From positions 186,001 through 250,000 of the forward strand of contig NZ_CAAJGK010000063.1 of NCBI RefSeq assembly GCF_900996245.1: DNA of 64,000 nt. The letters run 5' to 3'. Shown here piece after piece: positions 1-11,795 of this stretch. Below the pieces are notes generated by a model. The model did no database searches. It was given only the letters and a program-made list of their open reading frames with translations, and had not been told where the DNA came from. The translations under genes were made by a program, and so were the position numbers. Every line of letters starts with the position of its first letter. The first letter of the stretch is position 1. Source of the DNA: Paraburkholderia sp. BCC1886 (GTDB lineage: Bacteria > Pseudomonadota > Gammaproteobacteria > Burkholderiales > Burkholderiaceae).

Positions 1-1389
1 GGCGTGCCGCTTACCGAGCAGATCGTCTCCGGCGTGACGACGTGGATCCGCTCACGGGCCGCCCACCCCGGCTCCAAGCTGCCGTCCATCCGCCAGTTCT
101 CGGCGGACTTCGGCGTGAGCCGTTTTCCGGTGATCGAGGCGTACGACCGGCTGGTGTCGCTCGGCTACGTGGATTCACGTCACGGCTCGGGCTTTTATGT
201 CGCAGAACGGCAGCCGGTCGGCCTGACCTGTCAGGGCACGTCGGACCCGCGCCGGGCCGAGGGCGAGTCCGAACATCTGCTGCAGCAGTTCAATCAGCCA
301 GGCGAGACGCTGAAGCTCGGCAGCGGCTTCATTCCGGAAGCGTGGCGCGACATGGACAGCCTCGCGCAAGCCATCCGTCATGTGTCGCGCACCGACCCCG
401 CCAGCATGATCGACTATGCGACGCCGCTCGGTAACCTGACCTTGCGCGAGCATCTGCAAAGCCGCATCGGCCAACTGGGCATTCAGGCGGACGCTGCGCA
501 GATTCTCATCACCAACGGCGCGAGCCAGGCGCTCGACCTGCTGATGCGCTACATGCTCAAGGCCGGCGACACGATCTTCGTGGAAGACCCCGGCTACTAC
601 AACCTCTACGGCCTGCTGAAACTGCACGGCGTGAAGCTGATCGGCATTCCGCGCACGCATAGCGGCCCGGACCTGGAGGTGATGCAGGCGCAGTTGAAGC
701 TGCATCGGCCGAAGCTGCTGTTCATCAACACGGTGTTCCACAACCCGACCGGCACGACGGTGGCGCCGCCGGTCGCGTTCCGCCTGCTGCAACTCGCGCG
801 CGAGCATGGCTTCAAGATTATCGAAGACGATATCTATGCGGACTTTCAGAGCGACGTCACCGACCGGCTCGCGACACTCGATCAGCTCGAACACGTGATT
901 TACGTCGGCGGCCTGTCGAAGACGCTCTCGTCGTCGCTGCGGATCGGCTACATCGTGGCCAGTCACGCGATCATCAAGGATCTGGTCGACATCAAGATGC
1001 TGACCAGCATCGGCGGCTCGCGCTTCGTCGAAGCGGTGGCGGTCTCGCTGCTGGAGCGCGGCGCGTACCGCAAATACCTGGACCGGCTGCGCCGCCGGAT
1101 GCGCGACGCGTTGGGCTCGACCATCCAGACACTCGAAGACGCCGGCTGGGAACTGTTCGAAAAGCCCGTCGGCGGCAAGTTCGTCTGGGCGCGCGTGCCG
1201 CACGTGGAGGACGCCGGGCGGCTGGTCCAATGCGGCATCCCGCTGGGCGTCACCGTCGTGCCCGGCAGCTATTTCCGGCCCAACACCGAGGTCAGTCCGT
1301 GGATTCGCATTCATGCCGCGTTCGGCAACGATCCACGGGCTCAGGCGTTCTTCCATGCGGCGGCGGCGCTGCCCGGCCCGATCGGCTAA
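1..1389 (+). CDS. MocR/PdxR-type transcriptional regulator with aminotransferase domain (5' truncated)
   Basis: The reading frame is open from the first base, so the true start lies upstream; the GTG at position 4 is only the first possible start in view. The N-terminal 75 residues form a GntR-type winged helix (the LPSIRQFSADFGVSR stretch is typical). The rest, about residues 105-455, is a fold-type I aminotransferase domain with an HNPTGTT motif and a probable PLP lysine in GLSKTLSSS (K306 counted from position 4). MocR proteins use bound PLP or an amino-PLP adduct as effector and often control a divergent or adjacent gene. The MdtD-like exporter 72 bp downstream on the same strand is a possible but unproven target. 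The family assignment is firm; the effector and target are unknown. Confidence 0.88.
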   Translation, partial: GVPLTEQIVSGVTTWIRSRAAHPGSKLPSIRQFSADFGVSRFPVIEAYDRLVSLGYVDSRHGSGFYVAERQPVGLTCQGTSDPRRAEGESEHLLQQFNQPGETLKLGSGFIPEAWRDMDSLAQAIRHVSRTDPASMIDYATPLGNLTLREHLQSRIGQLGIQADAAQILITNGASQALDLLMRYMLKAGDTIFVEDPGYYNLYGLLKLHGVKLIGIPRTHSGPDLEVMQAQLKLHRPKLLFINTVFHNPTGTTVAPPVAFRLLQLAREHGFKIIEDDIYADFQSDVTDRLATLDQLEHVIYVGGLSKTLSSSLRIGYIVASHAIIKDLVDIKMLTSIGGSRFVEAVAVSLLERGAYRKYLDRLRRRMRDALGSTIQTLEDAGWELFEKPVGGKFVWARVPHVEDAGRLVQCGIPLGVTVVPGSYFRPNTEVSPWIRIHAAFGNDPRAQAFFHAAAALPGPIG

Positions 1390-1461
1390 TTGCTGGGCAT
1401 GCCACAGCGTTTTCCCTAGAATAGCCAGTCTCTCCCCGTCCGCGCGCGCCAGCCGCCACTC

Positions 1462-2922
1462 ATGCCGACCTCCCCCATCTCGCCCACGCCGTCCGCTCAG
1501 CCGTCCCGCACGCCTTCCGCCCGCTCGCTGACCGTGATGCTGTGGCTGGTGGCGACCGGCTTCTTCATGCAGACGCTCGATTCGACCATCGTCAATACGG
1601 CGCTCCCGGCGATGGCCACCAGTCTCGGCGAGTTGCCCTTGCGCATGCAGTCGGTGGTGATCGCCTATTCGCTGACGATGGCGGTGATGATTCCCGTATC
1701 CGGCTGGCTCGCCGACAAGCTCGGCACGCGGCGGGTGTTTTTCAGCGCGATTCTGGTGTTCGCGGTCGGCTCGCTGCTCTGCGCGAATGCCCATACGCTG
1801 AATCAGCTGGTGGCGTTCCGGATTGCCCAGGGCGTGGGCGGCGCGATGCTGCTGCCAGTGGGAAGGCTCGCGGTCCTGCGCACTTTCCCGGCGGAACGCT
1901 ATCTGTCGGCGCTGTCGTTCGTCGCCATTCCTGGGCTGATCGGACCGCTGATCGGCCCGACGCTCGGCGGCTGGCTAGTGAAAATCGCGTCGTGGCACTG
2001 GATCTTTCTGATCAACGTGCCGGTGGGCATTGTCGGCTGTATCGCGACGTTCATCTTCATGCCGGACAGCCGCAATACCCATGTCGGCAAGTTCGATCTC
2101 AAGGGTTACCTGCTGCTGGTGGTCGGCATGGTGGCCATCTCGTTCGCGCTCGACGGGCGCAGCGAACTCGGCATTCAGCACGCAACGGTGCTTGTGCTGC
2201 TGATTCTCAGCCTCGCCTGCTTCGTCGCCTATGGCCTGCACGCGGTGCGCGAACCGCAGCCGCTGTTCTCGCTCGATCTCTTCAGAATTCACACGTTCAG
2301 CGTCGGCCTGCTCGGCAACCTGTTCGCGCGGATCGGCAGCGGCGCGATGCCGTATCTGCTGCCTCTGTTATTGCAGGTGAGTCTCGGCTATAGCGCATTC
2401 GAAGCCGGCCTGATGATGCTGCCCGTCGCCGCCGCGGGCATGGCGTCCAAACGCCTCGTGACGTTTCTGATCGTCAAGTACAGCTACCGGCGAGTGCTGA
2501 TCGTCAATACGGTGCTGGTCGGCCTGTTCATGGCGAGCTTCGGGTTGACCAGCGCGGACCAGCCGCTCTGGCTGCGGCTCGTGCAACTCGCGTGCTTCGG
2601 CGGCGTCAATTCCATTCAGTTCACCGCGATGAATACGCTCACGCTGAAAGACCTCGGCACCGGCGGCGCGAGCAGCGGCAACAGCCTGTTCTCGCTAGTC
2701 CAGATGCTGTCGATGAGTCTCGGCGTGACGGTCGCCGGCGCACTGCTCGCAACGTTCACCGGCCTGCTGCCGCGCGTGACCGCGGCGAATTCGCTGCCCG
2801 CTTTTCATGCGACGTTCCTGTGTGTCGGCATTATTACGGCAGGGACCTCGTGGATCTTTGCGCAACTGTCGCCGGACATCCGCACCCCGGCGAAGAAGAC
2901 CGATCCGTCCGAACGCACGTGA
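1462..2922 (+). CDS. mdtD: MdtD-like MFS drug/metabolite exporter (DHA2 family)
   Basis: A 486-residue integral inner-membrane protein of the major facilitator superfamily, expected to exchange protons for drugs or metabolites. After a Pro/Ser-rich 20-residue lead, the first helix carries FFMQTLDSTIVNTALP, close to E. coli MdtD and containing motif D1 of DHA2 transporters. Motif A follows as GWLADKLGTRR, and motif C-like GLIGPLIGPTLGG lies in helix 5. The late stretch MNTLTLKDLGTGGASSGNS is also nearly the same as in MdtD. No mdtABC tripartite genes are nearby, unlike in E. coli, so it probably acts alone. It lies 72 bp after the MocR regulator. The substrate cannot be inferred. Confidence 0.85.
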   Translation: MPTSPISPTPSAQPSRTPSARSLTVMLWLVATGFFMQTLDSTIVNTALPAMATSLGELPLRMQSVVIAYSLTMAVMIPVSGWLADKLGTRRVFFSAILVFAVGSLLCANAHTLNQLVAFRIAQGVGGAMLLPVGRLAVLRTFPAERYLSALSFVAIPGLIGPLIGPTLGGWLVKIASWHWIFLINVPVGIVGCIATFIFMPDSRNTHVGKFDLKGYLLLVVGMVAISFALDGRSELGIQHATVLVLLILSLACFVAYGLHAVREPQPLFSLDLFRIHTFSVGLLGNLFARIGSGAMPYLLPLLLQVSLGYSAFEAGLMMLPVAAAGMASKRLVTFLIVKYSYRRVLIVNTVLVGLFMASFGLTSADQPLWLRLVQLACFGGVNSIQFTAMNTLTLKDLGTGGASSGNSLFSLVQMLSMSLGVTVAGALLATFTGLLPRVTAANSLPAFHATFLCVGIITAGTSWIFAQLSPDIRTPAKKTDPSERT

Positions 2923-3157
2923 GCGCGTGCGCGCCGCACGACCCGCGGCGGGGCGCGACTCGCACCAGCGCTGTGCGAATCGTCGCCTTCCTGCGCGTGC
3001 CGAGGCCTCGCTACCGCAACCAGCCATGCGCGAGCGTGCGATCGGCGCCCATCCTCATGCGCATAGTTCTTGCTCGGCTATCCTGTAAACTCACGTTTTA
3101 CGCAAGCCGCTCGTGCCGAGCCGGCAAGCGCGCCGCCACTCTCACACGACCGACATC

Positions 3158-4432
3158 ATGAGCATGATCGACCTCGATCCTCCCGGCTTCCAGCCGCCCC
3201 GCCCGATGGCCGGCGACGAGGGCTCGCGACGCACCGTCCTGTATGGCGGCTACACCGTATTCAGCGTGTTCCAGCCGGTTTTCTCGGTCTCGCACCGTCG
3301 CGCCATCGGCTATCACGCCTCGCTGCGGGCGCGTGACGAACATGCGGTGCAAGTCCCCTCGCACGAAGTCTTCACACAAGCCGCGCGCCGCGGCGATCTG
3401 CTGGAACTCGGCCGGCTGGCCGAATCGCTGCATCTGGGCAATTTCAACGCGTTCGACAGCCACGACGAATGGCTGTTTTTGAGCCTGCACCCCGCCGCGT
3501 TGATGGACACCAGCTACGGCGACGCCCTGCTCGCCGGCCTCAAGGCGCTCGGTTTGCCGCCGCAGCGCGTGGTGCTCGAAGTCTCCGAACAGGCCGGCGG
3601 CGAGACCACACGGTTCGCCGAAATCATCGACGCGCTGCGCAAATCCGGTTTTCTGATCGCGCTGGACGGCTTCGGCGCGAAGCATTCGAACATCGACCGC
3701 GTGTGGAATCTGCGGCCGGACATCGTCACGCTCGACCGCTGCATCCTCGCGCAGGCGAGCGAGCATTCGCATATCGAACGCGTGTTGCCGGGCCTCGTTT
3801 CGCTGCTGCACGAGTCCGGGCAACTCGTGTTGATGGGCGGCCTCAGCACCGAGCGCGACGCGTTGATCGCGCTGGAATGCAATGTCGATTTCGTGCAGGG
3901 CGCGTACTTCGCGGGCCCGAGCGTCGAGCCGGTCAAGCCGCAGGCGGCCGCCGGACTGATGGATTCGCTGTCCGCGGCGCTGCGTGAACGGGTCGCCACG
4001 CGCGAACGCTCGCAAGCCGCGCGGCTCGCACCGTACGTGAAGGCGTTGGAGACGGCGGCTCTGCAACTCATCGCCGGCGAGTCGGTCACGCAAGCCACCG
4101 CGCCGCTGCTGACGCTCGGCGAAACCGCGCGCTGTTTCGTGCTCGACGGTTCGGGCCGGCAGATCGGCGACAACGTCTTGCCGCCGGGACGCGCATCGCA
4201 ACGCGCCAAACGCTTCCGTCCGCTCCTGCATTCGGAAGGCGCGAGCTGGGAACGCCGGCCGTATTTCATCCAGGCGATGCGTGTGCCGGGTCAGGTGCAT
4301 CTCACGCCGCCGTATCTGTCGATCAACGAAGCGCATCTGTGCGTGACCGCGTCGATCGCGGCGCATACGCCGCACGGCACGCAGGTGCTGTGCGTGGACA
4401 TCAACTGGGAAGTCGCCGCGCACCGTAGTTGA
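3158..4432 (+). CDS. Degenerate EAL-domain protein with C-terminal PDC/Cache-like sensor domain
   Basis: About 424 residues; in-frame ATGs lie at 3113, 3158 and 3164, and none has a clear Shine-Dalgarno, so the start is uncertain. Residues about 20-265 align with the EAL c-di-GMP phosphodiesterase fold, but most catalytic residues are changed. The EAL motif reads YHASLR, the usual Asn is Ser (LSLHP), DDFG is DGFG, the KID lysine is Thr (VTLDR) and the EGVE motif is GGLS. The LEVSE glutamate and the VQGAYFAGP glutamine remain. The C-terminal 150 residues resemble a soluble PDC/YkuI_C sensor (RPYFIQAM, then PPYLSINEAHLCVTAS). There is no membrane segment. It is probably a non-catalytic c-di-GMP or ligand sensor in the cytoplasm rather than an active phosphodiesterase. 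Confidence 0.8.
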   Translation: MSMIDLDPPGFQPPRPMAGDEGSRRTVLYGGYTVFSVFQPVFSVSHRRAIGYHASLRARDEHAVQVPSHEVFTQAARRGDLLELGRLAESLHLGNFNAFDSHDEWLFLSLHPAALMDTSYGDALLAGLKALGLPPQRVVLEVSEQAGGETTRFAEIIDALRKSGFLIALDGFGAKHSNIDRVWNLRPDIVTLDRCILAQASEHSHIERVLPGLVSLLHESGQLVLMGGLSTERDALIALECNVDFVQGAYFAGPSVEPVKPQAAAGLMDSLSAALRERVATRERSQAARLAPYVKALETAALQLIAGESVTQATAPLLTLGETARCFVLDGSGRQIGDNVLPPGRASQRAKRFRPLLHSEGASWERRPYFIQAMRVPGQVHLTPPYLSINEAHLCVTASIAAHTPHGTQVLCVDINWEVAAHRS

Positions 4433-4511
4433 AAACGCGATCGTTTTCGCTGGAGTCGCTATCATGGTCGCGATTCGTCGAGTCCGACGAACCGCTTCAA
4501 TGGAGAGATAC

Positions 4512-5975
4512 ATGGCGTCATCCAACGAAACCGTCAGCATGGCGCTATTCTGCGACTTCGAAAACGTCGCGCTCGGCGTGCGCGACGCGAAGTACGACAA
4601 GTTCGACATCAAGCTGGTGCTCGAACGTCTGCTGCTCAAAGGCAGCATCGTCGTCAAGAAGGCCTACTGCGACTGGGATCGCTACAAGAGTTTCAAAGGC
4701 GCGATGCACGAGGCCAATTTCGAACTGATCGAAATTCCGCACGTGCGCCAGTCAGGCAAGAATTCCGCCGACATCCGGCTCGTGGTCGACGCGCTCGACC
4801 TCTGCTACACCAAATCGCACGTCAATACCTTCGTCATCATCAGCGGCGATTCGGATTTCTCGCCGCTCGTGTCGAAGCTGCGCGAAAACGCCAAGCAGGT
4901 GATCGGCGTCGGCGTGCAGCAATCCACTTCCGACCTGCTGATCGCGAACTGCGACGAGTTTTTCTTCTACGACGACCTGGTGCGCGAAAGTCAACGCACC
5001 GTCACCAAACGCGAGCCGTCGCGTCCGCAACCGGCAGCGCAGCAAGCCGCCAAACGCGCGCCGGACGAAGAGAAGAAAAGCCACAAGGAAGATATCGAAA
5101 AGCGCCGCACCAAGGCTGTCGAAATCGCCGTGCAGACGTTCGACGCGCTCGCCTCTGAACGTGGCGACGGCGGCAAGATCTGGGCGTCGGTGCTGAAGAA
5201 TGCGATCAAGCGTCGCAAGCCGGATTTCAACGAAACGTACTACGGGTTTCGCGCGTTCGGCAATCTGCTGGAAGAAGCGCAAGCGCGCGGCTTGCTGGAA
5301 TTCGGCCGCGACGAGAAGTCCGGCGCTTATGTGTATCGCAGCACGGGCGCTACCGTAACCGGCGATACGTCGGGCGAGGCGATGGAGTCCGTCGAGTCGG
5401 TGGAGATGAGTGGTTCGGGCGATGAGCCCCAGGTGGCCGACGCGGCGGTGGCGGCTTCGGTGGAGTCCGGTGGCAAGCACGAGTCGCGGCGGCGCGGGCG
5501 CGGCAATCGTAAGTCGTCGGGACGGAATCAGTCGGAGCCGGTTCACCAGGAGCAGACTGTCGCGGCGAATGGCGCAAGTGAGTGGACGCAACCCGAGTAT
5601 GGGCGCGAACACTCGCCATCAGGCAACGCGGACGAGTTCGAACAGGCGCAGCCTGTGTGGGACGAAACCGAGAGCCTGCGCGAGGCGGCGGCCGAAGAAC
5701 CGGTGATCGTCGCTCATGAAGAGGCGCTGGAAACGAACGACACGCCGTCACGTCACCGCAAGGAACGCGCACCGCGTAAGCCGGCGGCGAAGAAGGCAAA
5801 GAAGACAGCGCAACCGACGCCCGACGAGTCGACAAATGTGCCTGTCGTGGCAGAGGCAAGACCGGTAGCTTATGCCGATGACGACGCGCCTGCGCCCGCT
5901 AAAAAGACCGCTCGCAAAACGGCGTCGCGTAGCCGCCGTCCGCGTAAAGCGAGCACCGCGAACGACGCGGAATAA
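4512..5975 (+). CDS. NYN-domain putative ribonuclease with LOTUS/OST-HTH domain
   Basis: A 487-residue cytoplasmic protein. The ATG at 4512 is preceded by GGAGAG at 4502-4507, which favours it over upstream in-frame ATGs at 4464 and 4500. Residues about 10-150 form a LabA-like NYN (PIN-fold) domain with the expected acidic residues in ALFCDFENV, KNSADIRLVVDAL and IISGDSDFSPL. About residues 195-280 match an OST-HTH/LOTUS module (GGKIWASVLKNAIKRRKPDF), thought to bind RNA. The last 200 residues are low complexity, first acidic and then rich in Lys-Lys-Ala, and probably disordered or nucleic-acid binding. The arrangement resembles the Limkain-b1/MARF1 family. It is probably an RNA-processing nuclease; the substrate is unknown. 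Confidence 0.85.
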   Translation: MASSNETVSMALFCDFENVALGVRDAKYDKFDIKLVLERLLLKGSIVVKKAYCDWDRYKSFKGAMHEANFELIEIPHVRQSGKNSADIRLVVDALDLCYTKSHVNTFVIISGDSDFSPLVSKLRENAKQVIGVGVQQSTSDLLIANCDEFFFYDDLVRESQRTVTKREPSRPQPAAQQAAKRAPDEEKKSHKEDIEKRRTKAVEIAVQTFDALASERGDGGKIWASVLKNAIKRRKPDFNETYYGFRAFGNLLEEAQARGLLEFGRDEKSGAYVYRSTGATVTGDTSGEAMESVESVEMSGSGDEPQVADAAVAASVESGGKHESRRRGRGNRKSSGRNQSEPVHQEQTVAANGASEWTQPEYGREHSPSGNADEFEQAQPVWDETESLREAAAEEPVIVAHEEALETNDTPSRHRKERAPRKPAAKKAKKTAQPTPDESTNVPVVAEARPVAYADDDAPAPAKKTARKTASRSRRPRKASTANDAE

Positions 5976-6052
5976 AGCTGCGCTTCGTCAGGCTTCGTGT
6001 GCCGCTGGGCTGTTAGCGGCCACGACGCCGTTTCCATACTGGCTCAGACCAA

Positions 6053-6610
6053 TCAGTAATACGGATACGGTGCGTACATGACCGGCGGCGGCGGCGCGTA
6101 ATAGCGCGGTGCCGGCGCGACATACACCGGTTGCGGCGCATACATCTGCTGCGGCTGCGAAATCGTATTGCCCTTCGACGTCATGCACTGCGCGTAGGCC
6201 GCGTCATAGCGTGCCTGCATGCCGTCGGCCGAGTATTGCGCGCCGTTGGCACCGTTCGCGCTGCCGAGCAGCAAACCGCTGCCCGCGCCGATCGCCGCGC
6301 CCGCACCGGCATTCCCGGCCGCCGCGCCGATCAGCGCGCCGACGGCTGCGCCGCCGAGCGTACCCAGCGCTGCACTGTTCACACTATTGTTGGTGGCGGC
6401 TTGCGACGCACCCGCCGGGTCGGTGGAGCGATTCGCGTAGTCGCGACAGGAATAATCGTCTTGCTGGAACTGGTTGAGCGGCTCGCCGCTACGCGGCAGC
6501 GCGACGATCGACGGACCGCTAGGCGGCATCACCGCGCAGCCGCCGAGAATGGCGAGCGCAACGAGGCTGAGCGGCAGGGCGACGCGTAGGGGTTGAAGAC
6601 GTGAATTCAT
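6053..6610 (-). CDS. Glycine-zipper outer-membrane lipoprotein
   Basis: A 185-residue predicted lipoprotein. The N-terminal signal peptide ends in a lipobox, L22-G-G-C25, with C25 as the lipidated residue. Residues about 80-118 are an alternating Gly/Ala stretch (LGGAAVGALIGAAAGNAG) typical of glycine-zipper domains that insert in or span the outer membrane. The last 35 residues are rich in Pro and Tyr (APPPPVMYAPYPYY). The next plus-strand gene ends at 5975, so the two are convergent. Similar small lipoproteins are common in Burkholderiales; a specific function is not known. Confidence 0.8.
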   Translation of the reverse strand: MNSRLQPLRVALPLSLVALAILGGCAVMPPSGPSIVALPRSGEPLNQFQQDDYSCRDYANRSTDPAGASQAATNNSVNSAALGTLGGAAVGALIGAAAGNAGAGAAIGAGSGLLLGSANGANGAQYSADGMQARYDAAYAQCMTSKGNTISQPQQMYAPQPVYVAPAPRYYAPPPPVMYAPYPYY

Positions 6611-6792
6611 GAGAGCGCGGGTTACATGAAATGGGAAGCTAACGTTAGGCCTATCGACGCGAGCCGTGGTTACGAGACAGTTACCGGATCTTTTTCCATT
6701 TACATTTGGACACGCGCAAGCGGGTTTCGATGGGTGGCGGTTACCAACTGTGACAAAAAAGTTGCGAAGGCGAATCAGTCACCGCACCGCAA

Positions 6793-6821
6793 CGGCGGGC
6801 GGCCCGTAGACCGCCCCGCCG
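6793..6821 (-). terminator. GC-rich hairpin just downstream of glpV
   Basis: An imperfect stem of about 10 bp (6793-6802 with 6811-6821, one bulged base) around an 8-base loop begins 6 bp after the glpV stop on the minus strand. No T-tract follows, so it is more likely an mRNA 3'-end stabiliser or Rho-linked stop than a canonical intrinsic terminator. The remaining bases between the lipoprotein gene and glpV (6611-6826) show nothing else clear. Confidence 0.35.
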
Positions 6822-6826
6822 TCGTC

Positions 6827-8569
<1,743 letters not shown>

Positions 8570-8685
8570 GACTCTCTCCTGTTCCTCTGTCTACGTCCCC
8601 TTTTGGATCGACTGCCAGCTCCGCCCGGGGCATTAACGGAACCGGTCTGTCCAGATAAGCAAAAACATCGAGGACGCGGCGCCGG

Positions 8686-8967
8686 TCAGCCTTTCCACAT
8701 GACGAGGCCCAGCACGAGCATCGACGCGGCGAAACCGGGCCACGCGCTGGCGCTTTCCGCGCTCAGGCCGATCCACGCGAGATTCACGTAGGCGGCCGCC
8801 AGCAATCCGATGAACAGCCGGTCGCCGCGCGTGGTGCCGATCGGCAGGAAGCCCTTGCGCTCGACGGTCGGCGAGCGGATTTCCCACACGGTCATGCCGG
8901 CGAGCATCACGACGACGCAGCCGAAAAAGATGGCGACTTCGGGGGTCCAGTACATCCACGTGAGCAT
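8686..8967 (-). CDS. glpU: DUF2160 small membrane protein GlpU
   Basis: A 93-residue protein with three predicted membrane segments: near the start (VAIFFGCVVVMLAGMTVW), in the middle (LFIGLLAAAYVNLAWIGL) and at the C-terminus (FAASMLVLGLVMWKG). It matches the DUF2160 family seen with glycerol ABC transporters. The ATG at 8965-8967 shares one base with the glpQ stop (TGATG), indicating translational coupling; a longer in-frame extension upstream would lie inside glpQ and is rejected. GlpU is reported to be part of the Rhizobium glp transport operon, but its biochemical role is not settled. A 117-bp gap separates it from glpV. Confidence 0.82.
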   Translation of the reverse strand: MLTWMYWTPEVAIFFGCVVVMLAGMTVWEIRSPTVERKGFLPIGTTRGDRLFIGLLAAAYVNLAWIGLSAESASAWPGFAASMLVLGLVMWKG

Positions 8968-9765
8968 CACACTCTCCCCATCGCAAAGCCCTTCGCGATG
9001 TAGTTGCGCACGAAGTAGATGACGAGCGCGCCGGGCACGATGGTCAGCACACCCGCGGCCGACAGCACGCCCCAATCCATGCCTGCCGCCGATACCGTGC
9101 GCGTCATCACGGCGGCGATCGGCTTGGCGTTGACGGTGGTCAGCGTGCGCGCGAGCAGCAATTCGACCCAGCTGAACATGAAGCAGAAGAACGCCGTCAC
9201 GCCGACACCGGATTTGACCAGCGGCAGGAAAATCTTCACGAAGAAGGCGGGGAAGGTATAGCCGTCGATATAAGCGGTCTCGTCGATTTCACGGGGCACG
9301 CCCGACATGAAGCCTTCGAGAATCCACACCGCGAGCGGTACGTTGAACAGCATGTGCGCGAGCGCGACTGCGATATACGTATCCATCAGACCGACGCTCG
9401 AATACAACTGGAAGAACGGCAGCAGGAACACCGCCGGCGGCGTCATCCGGTTGGTCAGCAGCCAGAAGAACATGTGTTTGTCGCCGAGAAAGCGGTAGCG
9501 CGAGAACGCATAGGCGGCGGGCAGCGCGACCAGCACGGACATCACCGTGTTCATCAGCACGTAGACGATGGAGTTGATGTAGCCCCAGTACCACGACGGG
9601 TCCGTGAAGATGACCTTGTAGTTGGCGAAGGTCACGTGATGCGGCCAGATCGCAAATGCCGACATCGTTTCTTCGTTGGTGCGCAGCGAGATGGACAGCA
9701 TCCAGTACAGCGGGATCAGTGCGAACAGGATGTACAGCGTCAGCACGAGAACGCGCATCCAGCGG

Positions 9766-9776
<11 letters not shown>
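8967..9776 (-). CDS. glpQ: Glycerol ABC transporter permease GlpQ (MalG-type)
   Basis: A 269-residue inner-membrane permease with about six helices. The first follows a short basic N-terminus (VLVLTLYILFALIPLYWML). The cytoplasmic EAA loop that docks onto the ATPases reads DETAYIDGYTFPAFFVKIFLP. It pairs with GlpP, whose 3' end overlaps its start by 11 bp, so the two should be co-translated. Membership of the glpSTPQUV set gives the assignment; the sequence alone shows only a carbohydrate-type (CUT1) permease. Confidence 0.86.
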
Positions 9777-10673
<897 letters not shown>

Positions 10674-10674
<1 letters not shown>

Positions 10675-11795
10675 CACGCGATCCTTTCGTCGTTACTAAA
10701 AAAGACGGTTTGCGGCGTCACGAGCTTGAGCCAGACGGTAGCGTCGTTGGCATCGATGCGCTGGTGCGGCTCCACCTTCGCTCTGAACACATGACCGTCG
10801 CATTGCGCGGTGACCAGTTGATAGTTGCCGAGCTGCTGGACGCGCAGCACCCTGGCTTGCACCGCGCCGGTCTGCACCGCGCCGGCTTGCACCGCGCCGG
10901 CTTGCTCGCCGCTCGCCACGCTCACGAACTCCGGGCGGATGCCGAGCTTCAATGCACCGCTTGCATGCCTGAGCGTCTCGAGCGTGCGGGGATCGACCTG
11001 CATCTGCTGTGTGCCGATCTTCACGCCGTGACCGTTCAGCTCGACGGGGCACAGGTTCATGCCCGGACTGCCGATGAAATACCCGACGAACGCATGATCG
11101 GGCCGCAAAAACAACGCGTCCGGACCGCCCTTCTGCACGACGCGGCCGTTCGTCATCACCACGACTTCATCGGCGAACGTGAGTGCTTCCACCTGATCGT
11201 GCGTGACGTAGATCAACGTGAGTTTCAGTTGCTGATGGATCTTCTTCAACTGACGCCGCAAGATCCATTTCATGTGCGGGTCGATCACGGTCAACGGTTC
11301 GTCGAACAGGATCGCCGCGACATCCTTGCGCACGAGGCCGCGACCGAGCGAGATTTTCTGTTTCGCATCCGCCGACAGGTTGCTCGCTTTGCGCGGCAAC
11401 TCGCGCGTCATGTCGAGTATCTCCGCCACCTCGTGAACGCGCTGTTTCACTTCACGTGCAGGCACTTTGCGATTGCGCAACGGAAACGCGAGGTTGTCGA
11501 ACACGCTCATCGTGTCGTAGATCACGGGGAACTGAAACACTTGCGCGATGTTGCGTTCGCGCGGACTCAACCCGGTGATATCGCGCCCGTCGAACAGCAC
11601 CCGGCCTTCGGAGGGTGTGACCAGACCAGACACGATGTTGAGCAGCGTCGACTTGCCGCAACCCGATGGACCGAGCAGCGCATAGGCGCCCCCATCTTCC
11701 CAGACCATGCTCATGGGCTGCAACGCATAGTCGTCCAGCGTGGCGGGGTTCGGACCATACGCGTGCGCGAGTTGCTGGAATTCAATGCGCGCCAT
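10674..11795 (-). CDS. glpT: Glycerol ABC transporter ATPase GlpT, with degenerate signature motif
   Basis: A 373-residue nucleotide-binding subunit. Walker A is GPSGCGKST (42-50), Walker B is ILFDE (162-166) and the switch histidine is present (VTHD, H199). The ABC signature, normally LSGGQQ, is LSADAKQ (140-146), so this subunit cannot supply a normal signature to its partner. A TOBE-like regulatory domain follows from about residue 240 and contains a short repeat of AGAVQ units. The start overlaps the end of glpS by 14 bp and the stop overlaps glpP. It probably pairs with GlpS as a heterodimer rather than forming a homodimer. Confidence 0.87.
10856..10900 (-). repeat. Three tandem 15-bp repeats inside glpT
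   Basis: Three consecutive 15-bp units (each tgcaccgcgccgg preceded by ct or tc) start at 10856, 10871 and 10886. They encode AGAVQ, AGAVQ, TGAVQ in the C-terminal domain of GlpT. The unit length keeps the frame, so copy number can change without breaking the protein. Confidence 0.85.

Noticed and set aside
175..1794. Long minus-strand open frame opposite the MocR gene
   Set aside because: Same reason: Arg/Gln/His-rich translation without motifs, opposite a clear regulator gene.
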